Shown: piece by piece, positions 34,128-41,850 of the stretch
How positions within the stretch are numbered: the stretch's first letter is position 1
Layout: the number at the start of each line of letters is the position of its first letter
NCBI RefSeq assembly: GCF_003325355.1
Contig: NZ_CP030850.1
Span: forward strand, 5,201,501 to 5,265,500
Origin: Runella rosea
Lineage (GTDB): Bacteria; Bacteroidota; Bacteroidia; Cytophagales; Spirosomataceae
Direction: 5' to 3'
DNA length: 64,000 nucleotides
The notes under the pieces: model-generated
What the model was told of the DNA's origin: nothing
The model's database searches: none
Seen by the model: only the letters and a program-made list of their open reading frames with translations
Translations under genes and position numbers: made by a program

Positions 34128-35270
34128 ATGAGACAACCACAGCAATCACTTACAACACCTTTTGGGTGGCTGGAGAGTAAATTACAACCGTTCTTTGACA
34201 ATAAATTTTGGCAGATAAGGCTATTGTTTTTAGCCCTGATTATCTCAACTGGTACGCTGTTGACCTTTAATTTTATTTTGGTCGAGAAGGGCTTGCGAAG
34301 TTTGTATCTTGAAATGCGGCAACCGGGGTCTATGGGCGGGCTTTTTTGGGATGATATTATCAAGCAGGGCGCTGACCCGTTTACGCCCAAAGACTATGAA
34401 GCGGGGTCACACGAGGCAAATCAAACTTTTCGTCTGACCATACCGCTCATTGCGCAGGCGTTGCACCTCAATGTTGCTGGTTTATACGCCCTTCATGTGT
34501 TTATGGGGCTGGTGTTTTTGTGGTTTATGACGCGGGTAGTTTTTGAAATAGTGAAGGATAAAATCCTGACCTTCTATTTCATGACAGGGTTTACGGCAAT
34601 CTACGCAGGGGCCAATTTTTACATCAATTTCCTAGGCCATTGCGATGCTTTCCCCTTTTGTTTTATGGTGTTGGCATTTTATTTTCGAAATCCACTTTCG
34701 GTTTTGATTTTTACCCAACTGGCCTTTTGGTGTGATGAGCGCGCCATTATCAATTCTTCTTATTTAGGGTTATGGTACGTGTTGCCACTGATTAAGCAGG
34801 TAGTTGATAAACGACAATTCTCTCTCAAAGAGATTCCGCTGCCAGTGATTGCATTAGTTGTTAGTGCAGGGATTTATTTAGCGATACGTCAATGGCTTTC
34901 CACAACGTACGGCTTGAAAGTAGGGCATGATAATGACTTGTCGCAGCGGACTAGTTTGTGGAGTTTAAGTATTCTCGGCGACAAATTTACGCGTGGTTTA
35001 GAAGGCTTTTGGCTTATTGTTTTTGCGGGTATGGTGGTTTTGGCCATGCTGAAAGATTGGTGGACATTGGTACTGCTGGGCGGATGTATACTGATTACGG
35101 GGGTAATTGGAGTGATGGTTGCCGATGGTACTCGCTCCTTGTCTTTTGGTTTTTATATGTTCTTTTTCATGTTGACCATTTTACGGGAACATATTCCAAT
35201 CAATCAGTTGAAATATTTGCTGATTGTCAGTACACTCGTTTCTTTAATGTTACCGATGTCGTTTCCTTAA
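34128..35270 (+). CDS. Multi-pass membrane protein of unknown function
   Basis: I do not recognise a named family. The 380-residue protein has about eight to nine hydrophobic helices. Polar signatures in the loops are GGLFWDDIIKQGADPF, FLGHCDAFPF and AFWCDERAIINSSYLG. The acidic loop residues resemble GT-C type polyprenyl-sugar transferases or related EpsG-like proteins, but no defining motif is present, so I call it only a membrane protein. It sits between ilvN and a methyltransferase gene with a 6-base gap, in the middle of an otherwise pure amino acid operon. Its link to the pathway is doubtful. Confidence 0.7.
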   Translation: MRQPQQSLTTPFGWLESKLQPFFDNKFWQIRLLFLALIISTGTLLTFNFILVEKGLRSLYLEMRQPGSMGGLFWDDIIKQGADPFTPKDYEAGSHEANQTFRLTIPLIAQALHLNVAGLYALHVFMGLVFLWFMTRVVFEIVKDKILTFYFMTGFTAIYAGANFYINFLGHCDAFPFCFMVLAFYFRNPLSVLIFTQLAFWCDERAIINSSYLGLWYVLPLIKQVVDKRQFSLKEIPLPVIALVVSAGIYLAIRQWLSTTYGLKVGHDNDLSQRTSLWSLSILGDKFTRGLEGFWLIVFAGMVVLAMLKDWWTLVLLGGCILITGVIGVMVADGTRSLSFGFYMFFFMLTILREHIPINQLKYLLIVSTLVSLMLPMSFP

Positions 35271-35276
35271 AATCGC

Positions 35277-36029
35277 ATGAATCAGTCGTATTATAAACAA
35301 TATTATCAGATAGAGCGTGAGCATTGGTGGTTTATAGTGCGGAATCAGATTATTATCAATCATTTGAAGCAGACCTTACCAAACCAACGTCCGCTTAAAG
35401 TCCTGAATGTAGGCGTGGCTACTGGGCATTTGTCGGAGTTGCTTGAAGTATTTGGAAACGTAAAATCAGTCGAATACGATCCAGAATGTTATGCTTTTAC
35501 CAAAGCAAATGTATTGATTGATTTGATTCAAGGCTCAATTCTCGAATTACCTTTTGCCGATGATACCTACGATTTGGTCTGTGCATTCGACGTAATTGAA
35601 CACGTTGAAGAACATCAATTGGCGGTCGATGAAATGAAACGAGTGTGTAAGCCCCAAGGCTTGGTGTGTGTGACGGTTCCTTCATTTATGTTTTTATGGA
35701 ATCGCCACGATGAAGTTAACCACCATGTACGTCGCTACACGATGCCGGTACTCGAAGGGTTATTTAAGAAAAGCGGAAGCATTGTGTTCAGCAGTTATTT
35801 TAATTTTTGGCTGTTTTTTCCAATTGCTTTTTTTCGATTACTGTCAAAATTGCTGCCCTTGCATCGGCAAAAGATAGAAGATGCAGGTTCAGATTTTACC
35901 GTAATGAACGGCCCGTTTTTTCAAAATATATTTGGCCGTATTTTTAAAACTGAAGACAGGTTGATTCAAAAAAAAATAAAACTGTTTGTGGGCGTGTCGG
36001 CCCTGCTTACGTGGCAAAAGACAAAATAA
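35277..36029 (+). CDS. Class I SAM-dependent methyltransferase
   Basis: A 250-residue Rossmann-fold methyltransferase of the Methyltransf_11 type. The glycine-rich SAM loop is VLNVGVATGHLSELL, the acidic residue ending strand 2 is in VKSVEYDPECY, and motif IV is YDLVCAFDVIEHVEEHQLAVDEM, followed by RVCKPQGLVCVTVPSF. A hydrophobic segment in the last third (FNFWLFFPIAFFRLLSKLL) suggests membrane association and a lipid- or polyprenol-linked substrate. It is paired with the membrane protein upstream, 6 bases apart. The substrate is unknown. Context suggests envelope glycan chemistry rather than branched-chain synthesis (inference). Confidence 0.85.
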   Translation: MNQSYYKQYYQIEREHWWFIVRNQIIINHLKQTLPNQRPLKVLNVGVATGHLSELLEVFGNVKSVEYDPECYAFTKANVLIDLIQGSILELPFADDTYDLVCAFDVIEHVEEHQLAVDEMKRVCKPQGLVCVTVPSFMFLWNRHDEVNHHVRRYTMPVLEGLFKKSGSIVFSSYFNFWLFFPIAFFRLLSKLLPLHRQKIEDAGSDFTVMNGPFFQNIFGRIFKTEDRLIQKKIKLFVGVSALLTWQKTK

Positions 36030-36066
36030 GATTCAATAACAATTAATAAATAAACAAAACAATTCA

Positions 36067-37110
36067 ATGGCACAAATCAATTTCGGCGGGAGCGTAGAAG
36101 AAGTAGTAACCCGCGAAGAATTTCCTCTTGAAAAAGCACGTGAAGTATTGGCAAATGAAACAATCGCCGTTATTGGTTACGGTGTTCAGGGCCCTGGTCA
36201 GAGCTTAAATATGCGCGATAACGGTTTCAACGTAATTGTTGGACAACGTAAAGGAAAAACCTACGATAAAGCAGTAGCAGACGGATGGGTTCCTGGTGAA
36301 ACTCTTTTCGAAATCGAAGAAGCCCTCGAAAAAGGAACCATCATTTGTTTCTTATTGTCGGATGCTGCCCAAATTGAATTGTGGCCAACCGTAAAGAAAG
36401 CGCTTGTTCCTGGCAAGTCTCTGTATTTCTCACACGGTTTTGGTGTAACTTATAAAGAACAAACAGGTATCGTTCCACCAGCTGATGTGGATGTGTTTTT
36501 GGTAGCTCCTAAAGGCTCAGGAACGTCACTTCGTCGTTTGTTTGTAGAAGGAAAAGGTCTTAACTCTTCTTTTGCCGTATATCAGGATGCTTCAGGTAAC
36601 GCCCGTACAAAATGTATCGCGATGGGTATCGGTGTAGGTTCAGGCTATTTGTTTGAAACTGATTTCTACCGCGAAGTTACGTCTGACCTTACTGGTGAGC
36701 GTGGAACGTTGATGGGTGCTATCCAAGGAATTTTTGCCGCTCAATACGAAGTATTGCGCGAAAACGGTCACTCGCCATCAGAAGCATTCAACGAAACCGT
36801 AGAAGAATTAACGCAATCATTGATGCCGCTCGTGGCTGAAAACGGTATGGATTGGATGTATGCCAACTGCTCAACCACTGCACAACGCGGTGCCCTTGAC
36901 TGGTGGAAACCTTTCAAAGAAGCCACTAAGCCTGTATTCCAGAAACTGTACGATTCAGTAAAATCAGGTGAGCAGGCCAATATCTCCATCACACGCAACT
37001 CGCAGCCTGACTACCGTGAGAAACTCGAAGTAGAATTGGCTGAGCTTCGTGATTCAGAAATGTGGATTGCAGGAGCAGCTGTACGTAGCTTGCGTCCGGA
37101 ACGTAACTGA
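36067..37110 (+). CDS. ilvC: Ketol-acid reductoisomerase (short form)
   Basis: IlvC isomerises and reduces acetolactate or acetohydroxybutyrate with NAD(P)H and Mg. The 347-residue class I enzyme has the Rossmann motif VIGYGVQGPGQSLNMRDNG, with VGQRKG after strand 2 as cofactor-specificity loop. It also shows LLSDAAQ, SHGFGVTYKEQ, VFLVAPKGSGTSLRRLF, DLTGERGTLMG, and the metal-binding Asp/Glu region up to VEELTQSLMPLVAENGMDWMYANCS. The gene lies 37 bases after the methyltransferase gene. Downstream are two hairpins before ilvA. Confidence 0.96.
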   Translation: MAQINFGGSVEEVVTREEFPLEKAREVLANETIAVIGYGVQGPGQSLNMRDNGFNVIVGQRKGKTYDKAVADGWVPGETLFEIEEALEKGTIICFLLSDAAQIELWPTVKKALVPGKSLYFSHGFGVTYKEQTGIVPPADVDVFLVAPKGSGTSLRRLFVEGKGLNSSFAVYQDASGNARTKCIAMGIGVGSGYLFETDFYREVTSDLTGERGTLMGAIQGIFAAQYEVLRENGHSPSEAFNETVEELTQSLMPLVAENGMDWMYANCSTTAQRGALDWWKPFKEATKPVFQKLYDSVKSGEQANISITRNSQPDYREKLEVELAELRDSEMWIAGAAVRSLRPERN

Positions 37111-37113
37111 TAC

Positions 37114-37192
37114 TTTGAACCTCGGCAAGGGCTGCGCGCCTCGGGCTGCGCGCCCCGGGCTGGGTGCCGCCGTTCAAAACCTTGCCGAGGTT
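37114..37192. repeat. Long hairpin with three GC-rich internal repeats after ilvC
   Basis: AACCTCGGCAAGG (37118-37130) pairs perfectly over 13 bases with 37180-37192. The 49-base loop consists mainly of three imperfect copies of GGGCTGCGCGCC (starting about 37129, 37143 and 37157), far richer in G and C than the region. A second, overlapping inverted pair is TTTGAAC (37114-37120) with GTTCAAA (37172-37178). The left end, TTTGAACCTCGG, is the reverse complement of a segment at 2130-2141. It looks like an inserted repeat element serving as the ilvC 3' hairpin. Confidence 0.75.
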
Positions 37193-37219
37193 ATTTATTA
37201 TCTTCATTTGAAAATATAG

Positions 37220-37255
37220 AAAATCCCCCGGGTTGTGTAAATTCGGGGGATTTTT
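37220..37255 (+). terminator. Rho-independent terminator immediately upstream of ilvA
   Basis: AAAATCCCCCG, a 13-base loop and CGGGGGATTTT, then TTTG, form an 11-bp stem with a short T-run. The stem ends 26 bases before the ilvA ATG, too close for a separate Bacteroidota promoter and leader to fit between. ilvA expression may therefore depend on readthrough or on a promoter upstream of this stem. Confidence 0.8.
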
Positions 37256-37280
37256 GCAATTACACTAATCATTATTTCTT

Positions 37281-38564
37281 ATGAGTCTCGCCTCCGAAAA
37301 ACACAAGCCTAAAGCTGCGGATTTGCCCACATTTGACAATATTTTGCAGGCCGCTGAGCGAATTCGAAAAGTGGTAAAGCACACCGATTTGGAGCTAAAC
37401 CTCAATTTTTCGGAACGTTATGAAGCCAATATTTACTTCAAACGGGAAGATTTGCAGGTGGTGCGCTCTTACAAGATTCGGGGTGCGTACAACAAAATGG
37501 CGAGCTTGTCGGCCGAGGCGCTTGAAAAAGGGGTGGTGTGTGCTTCCGCGGGAAACCACGCCCAGGGTGTAGCCTATGCCTGTAACAAAATGCAGGTTCG
37601 CGGCCGAATCTTCATGCCCAGTACCACGCCCGCCCAAAAGGTAAAACAGGTCAAACTTTTCGGAAAAGACCAAATTGAAGTGGTACTGCACGGCGATACG
37701 TACGACGATGCCTACCATGCTGCCAAGCACTTTTGTGAAAGCAATGAGGCAACCTTCATTCATCCCTTCGACGACGTGCAGGTGATGGAAGGGCAGGGGA
37801 CCGTCGGGTTGGAAATCTTCCGGGATGCTGATTTTAAAATTGATTATTTACTGTTTGCCATCGGTGGCGGTGGCCTGGCCTCGGGCGTAACGACGGTGTT
37901 TAAACAATTGAGCCCCGCCACAAAACTCATTGGGGTAGAGCCGCTTGGCTCTCCGACCATGTACACGGCCATCAAGGAAAATCACGTAGTAACGCTCGAA
38001 AACATTGATAAATTTGTAGATGGAGCGGCCGTAAAACGTGCTGGTGAGCATACGTTTGAAGTGTGTCGCAAGAATCTGGATTCTATTTTGTTGGTTCCCG
38101 AAGGAAAAGTATGCTCTACTATCTTGCAATTGTATAACGAAGAAGCTATCGTGGTTGAGCCAGCGGGCGCGCTTACGGTAGCAGCACTCGACCAAATCAA
38201 GGATGAAATCAAGGGCAAAGATGTAGTATTGCTGATTGGCGGTGGCAACAACGACATTACCCGTACCGAAGAAATAAAAGAGCGCAGTTTGCTTTACGAA
38301 GGACTCAAGCATTACTTTATCATTCGGTTTCCGCAACGTTCGGGTGCATTCAAGGAATTTTTGAACCATGTTCTTGGACCTAACGACGACATTGCGCACT
38401 TTGAATACTCTAAAAAAACTGCTCGTGAGCGCGGCCCTGCCTTGGTAGGTATCGAATTGCGCCACAAAGAAGATTTTGAACCGCTTCTGGCCCGAATGCA
38501 GGAGCACAACATGCAATTTGAATACATCAATAATAAGCCCGATTTATTTGAGTTTTTGATATGA
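37281..38564 (+). CDS. ilvA: Threonine ammonia-lyase (threonine dehydratase, biosynthetic)
   Basis: IlvA deaminates threonine to 2-oxobutyrate, the entry to isoleucine. The 427-residue protein has the PLP lysine in REDLQVVRSYKIRGAYNKM, ASAGNHAQGVAYAC, the phosphate-binding glycine loop AIGGGGLASGV and the GGGNND motif. One C-terminal ACT-like regulatory domain starts at about residue 345 (HYFIIRFPQRSGAFKEFLNHVLG). The single domain fits the shorter TIGR02079 type rather than the two-domain E. coli form. The stop overlaps the start of the next small gene (ATGA). Confidence 0.95.
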   Translation: MSLASEKHKPKAADLPTFDNILQAAERIRKVVKHTDLELNLNFSERYEANIYFKREDLQVVRSYKIRGAYNKMASLSAEALEKGVVCASAGNHAQGVAYACNKMQVRGRIFMPSTTPAQKVKQVKLFGKDQIEVVLHGDTYDDAYHAAKHFCESNEATFIHPFDDVQVMEGQGTVGLEIFRDADFKIDYLLFAIGGGGLASGVTTVFKQLSPATKLIGVEPLGSPTMYTAIKENHVVTLENIDKFVDGAAVKRAGEHTFEVCRKNLDSILLVPEGKVCSTILQLYNEEAIVVEPAGALTVAALDQIKDEIKGKDVVLLIGGGNNDITRTEEIKERSLLYEGLKHYFIIRFPQRSGAFKEFLNHVLGPNDDIAHFEYSKKTARERGPALVGIELRHKEDFEPLLARMQEHNMQFEYINNKPDLFEFLI

Positions 38565-38779
38565 ATTTTGATTTTAGAAAATACCACGTCAGGGCCATCA
38601 ACGCCCAAAGCGAAGCCGAGAAAGCGGCGATCAACCAAGAGTTGAAAGACCTGTACGATGCCCTTTCAGAGGATGAAAAGAAAGTGTTCAATGAAGAATT
38701 ACAGAAATTTCTGATGTCGCAATACAAAGCAATCGGCGATGATTATCAGGCCCTGAAAAAAGGCGGGGCGTTTAATTAA
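38561..38779 (+). CDS. Small helical protein coupled to ilvA
   Basis: A 72-residue soluble protein, strongly charged and helical (AEKAAINQELKDLYDALSEDEKKVFNEELQKFL). Its ATG overlaps the ilvA stop as ATGA, which indicates translational coupling. I do not recognise the family. The coupling makes a role linked to ilvA, or simple cotranslation of a housekeeping peptide, possible. There is no signal peptide, cysteine cluster or membrane segment. Confidence 0.7.
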   Translation: MNFDFRKYHVRAINAQSEAEKAAINQELKDLYDALSEDEKKVFNEELQKFLMSQYKAIGDDYQALKKGGAFN

Positions 38780-38888
38780 TAAATGGTTGCCGACGTAAGA
38801 GGTCGGATGTATGATAAAAAGATCATTCTTATTTCTTACTTCCTGCCTCTTGTTTACATCCTCTTAAGTAACGATTAACTTTCCCCCA

Positions 38889-39731
38889 ATGCTTCGCGTC
38901 CCTTCCTCTATCAGTGCCCAACAGTTTCAGTCCCTGAAAATTCAGGACATGACCTTTGTGGCCTATCGGAGTGATGTATACCCAGAGCGTAATGAGATTT
39001 TCTTTGAAGAGCATGCCGTGGTGGTGGTGTTGGAAGGAGAGAAAAAATTTATTTCACCCAATCAGGATTTGCATGTTCACAAAGGGCAGATTTTGTTTTT
39101 CCAACGAGGCTGCTATTCCATGAATGAATCTATTGGGAGCGATTACCGAAGTCTGGTTTTTTTCTTTCATGAAAAATTGCTCAAAGAATTTGTCAACCAA
39201 AATCAGACACTGTTTGTGCAGGCAGATTCAGACCCTACGCAGCCTATTTTGGTGCTTCAGTCCTCACCGACCTTCGAGAAGTTCATTGATTCACTTCTCC
39301 CTTATTTTAATTCTCAAACGCCGTATTTAAACCAATTTTTGCGGCTTAAATTTCAGGAGTTGCTGCTTCACCTGATTGAGATAGACACGTCCGGACAACT
39401 CAAATCCATTCTGTTTAATATTTACAAAGGCCAAAAGACAGAGTTAGAATACCTCTTAAACAACTACTACTTAAAACCCCTGACAATAAGTGAATTGGCG
39501 CACTTATCAGGACGTAGTTTGTCGGCTTTCAAACGTGACTTTGAAGAACAATTTCACACTTCTCCTGCCAACTGGATCAAACAAAAACGCTTGGAACAAG
39601 CGGCTTTCCTTCTCAAAAATGCCAACAAAAACGTCTCGGAAGTAAGCATGGAAATTGGGTACGAAAGCGTCTCCCATTTTATCAAGGCATACAAAGAAAA
39701 ATACGGTTTTACGCCAAAAAAACACGATTGA
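38889..39731 (+). CDS. AraC-family transcriptional regulator
   Basis: A 280-residue protein with an N-terminal cupin-like sensing domain (VVVVLEGEKKFISPNQDLHVHKGQILFFQRGCY). The C-terminal double helix-turn-helix covers about residues 180-278: YLLNNYYLKPLTISELAHLSGRS, SAFKRDFEEQFHTSPANWIKQKRLEQAAFLL, and VSEVSMEIGYESVSHFIKAYKEKYGFTPKK, the classic AraC signature. It sits between the ilv and leu halves of the locus, in the same direction. Control of leu genes is possible but not shown. The sensed ligand is unknown. Confidence 0.93.
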   Translation: MLRVPSSISAQQFQSLKIQDMTFVAYRSDVYPERNEIFFEEHAVVVVLEGEKKFISPNQDLHVHKGQILFFQRGCYSMNESIGSDYRSLVFFFHEKLLKEFVNQNQTLFVQADSDPTQPILVLQSSPTFEKFIDSLLPYFNSQTPYLNQFLRLKFQELLLHLIEIDTSGQLKSILFNIYKGQKTELEYLLNNYYLKPLTISELAHLSGRSLSAFKRDFEEQFHTSPANWIKQKRLEQAAFLLKNANKNVSEVSMEIGYESVSHFIKAYKEKYGFTPKKHD

Positions 39732-39833
39732 ACCAAAATCGCTATTGTTTGGGCGTAGGGCGTTATGCCGGATTGCAGATATTCGTGCAATTTTGTATCG
39801 TAAAATCTCCACGAGCATTAATCTCAAATTGAT

Positions 39834-41237
39834 ATGTCAAACCAACCAAGTACCCTCTTCGACAAAGTGTGGGATGCCCACGTTGTCCGCAAGATTGAAG
39901 ACGGACCCGATGTGTTCTTCATTGACCGTCACTTTATTCACGAAGTAACCAGCCCGGTGGCCTTCTTGGGCCTTGAAAGTCGCGGAATTGGTGTGCTTTT
40001 TCCTGAGCGCACCTTTGCCACTGCCGACCACAACACACCAACCATCAATCAACATTTGCCGGTAGAAGACCCGCTTTCGGCCAATCAGTTGAAAGCCCTC
40101 GAAACCAACACCGCGAAGTACGGTATTTCGCACTGGGGGTTGGGCCACGCCAAAAACGGAATTGTGCACGTAGTTGGGCCTGAAAACGGTATCACCCTTC
40201 CAGGTATGACCATCGTTTGCGGTGATTCTCACACGTCTACCCACGGCGCTTTTGGAGCGATTGCCTTCGGTATCGGTACTTCAGAAGTCGAAATGGTATT
40301 GGCGTCGCAGTGTATTATGCAGCCAAAACCCAAGAAAATGCGCATTACCATCAATGGTAAATTGGGTAAAGGCGTATTGCCAAAAGATGCGGTTCTGTAC
40401 ATTATTTCGCAGATTTCGGCCAGTGGTGCTACGGGTTATTTCGTAGAATATGCCGGCGAAGTGTTTGAAAATATGAGCATGGAAGGCCGCATGACGGTTT
40501 GTAACATGTCGATCGAAATGGGCGCGCGCGGTGGTATGATCGCTCCAGATGAAACCGCATTTGCGTACCTCAAAGGTCGTGAACAAGCTCCTAAAGGCGA
40601 AGCCTGGGACAAAGCGTTGGCCTACTGGAAAACCCTCAAAACCGACGAAGGCGCCACCTTTGATTTAGAATATACCTACGACGCGGCCAACATCGAACCC
40701 CAAATTACGTACGGAACCAATCCGGGCTTGGGAACGGGTATCTCTCAACATATTCCTAAAGCCGAAGACGTATTGGACGGCGGTGCATCGTATGCGAAAT
40801 CTTTGGCCTACATGGGCTTTGCAGAAGATGATACCATCATTGGCAAACCGATTGACTACGTGTTTTTGGGAAGCTGTACCAACGGCCGCATCGAAGATTT
40901 CCGGGCGTTTGCGTCTATCGTGAAAGGCCGTAAGAAAGCCGATAATGTAACGGCGTGGCTGGTGCCGGGCTCGCACATTGTAGAAGCCCAAATCAAAGAA
41001 GAAGGTATTTTAGATATTTTGACCGAAGCAGGTTTCTTACTGCGTCAACCGGGATGTTCGGCTTGTTTGGCGATGAACGATGATAAGATTCCAGCAGGCA
41101 AATACGCCGTCAGTACCTCAAACCGCAACTTTGAAGGCCGCCAAGGCCCGGGAGCACGTACGCTGTTGGCCAGCCCTTACGTAGCTGCGGCTGCCGCCGT
41201 CACCGGAAAAGTAACTGATCCACGGGAGTTTTTGTAA
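39834..41237 (+). CDS. leuC: 3-isopropylmalate dehydratase large subunit
   Basis: LeuC with LeuD isomerises 2-isopropylmalate (or citramalate) through a [4Fe-4S] cluster. The 467-residue protein carries the three cluster cysteines in [15 protein letters not shown] and [42 protein letters not shown] and [19 protein letters not shown] are also present. The ATG at 39834 gives the usual [18 protein letters not shown] start. It is the first gene of the leu half; leuD follows after 14 bases. Confidence 0.97.
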   Translation: MSNQPSTLFDKVWDAHVVRKIEDGPDVFFIDRHFIHEVTSPVAFLGLESRGIGVLFPERTFATADHNTPTINQHLPVEDPLSANQLKALETNTAKYGISHWGLGHAKNGIVHVVGPENGITLPGMTIVCGDSHTSTHGAFGAIAFGIGTSEVEMVLASQCIMQPKPKKMRITINGKLGKGVLPKDAVLYIISQISASGATGYFVEYAGEVFENMSMEGRMTVCNMSIEMGARGGMIAPDETAFAYLKGREQAPKGEAWDKALAYWKTLKTDEGATFDLEYTYDAANIEPQITYGTNPGLGTGISQHIPKAEDVLDGGASYAKSLAYMGFAEDDTIIGKPIDYVFLGSCTNGRIEDFRAFASIVKGRKKADNVTAWLVPGSHIVEAQIKEEGILDILTEAGFLLRQPGCSACLAMNDDKIPAGKYAVSTSNRNFEGRQGPGARTLLASPYVAAAAAVTGKVTDPREFL

Positions 41238-41251
41238 ACAATAACATAATC

Positions 41252-41848
41252 ATGGCATACGATCAATTCACCATATTAAAAAGTTCGGCGGTACCTCTTC
41301 CTTTGGAGAACGTGGATACCGACCAAATCATCCCCGCCCGTTTTTTGAAAGCCACCAAGCGGGAAGGCTTCGGCGATAATCTTTTTCGCGATTGGCGCTA
41401 TAATCCTGACAATTCACCCAAAGCCGATTTTGTACTCAACAACCCAATTTACTCCGGCAAAATCCTTGTTGGCGGTCGTAACTTCGGAAGCGGTTCGAGC
41501 CGTGAGCACGCCGCTTGGGCCATCTACGATTACGGTTTCCGTTGCGTCATTTCGAGTTTTTTCGCCGATATTTTCAAGAATAATTCCATCAACGTGGGGA
41601 TTTTGCCCGTAACGGTATCTCCTGAATTTTTGGATAAGATCTTTTTGGCAATTGAAAAAGACCCAAAAACCGAATTGGAAGTAAGCTTGCCTGAACAAAC
41701 GGTGACTATCCTGGCAACGGGTGAAAAAGAGTCTTTCGATATCAACGGTTACAAAAAACACAATCTGTTAAACGGCTTCGATGATATCGATTATCTGCGG
41801 GCCATGAAAGAGGAAATCGGCGCTTTTGAGGCCGCCCTTCTTTTCTAA
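41252..41848 (+). CDS. leuD: 3-isopropylmalate dehydratase small subunit
   Basis: The swivelling small subunit of isopropylmalate isomerase, 198 residues. It shows VDTDQIIPARFLK near the start and the substrate-specificity and active-site loop GGRNFGSGSSREHAAWAIYDYGFRCVI, followed by FADIFKNNSINVGILPV. Length and motifs match the long (E. coli-like) LeuD. The next gene starts 2 bases after the stop, showing a tight operon. Confidence 0.96.
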   Translation: MAYDQFTILKSSAVPLPLENVDTDQIIPARFLKATKREGFGDNLFRDWRYNPDNSPKADFVLNNPIYSGKILVGGRNFGSGSSREHAAWAIYDYGFRCVISSFFADIFKNNSINVGILPVTVSPEFLDKIFLAIEKDPKTELEVSLPEQTVTILATGEKESFDINGYKKHNLLNGFDDIDYLRAMKEEIGAFEAALLF

Positions 41849-41850
41849 TT

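Noticed and set aside
34128-36029. Possible prophage or genomic island inside the ilv operon
   Set aside because: Only two genes are present, with no integrase, attachment repeats or transfer RNA.
37848-38516. 222-residue open frame antisense to ilvA
   Set aside because: It is a shadow of a clear enzyme gene with no start context or domain.
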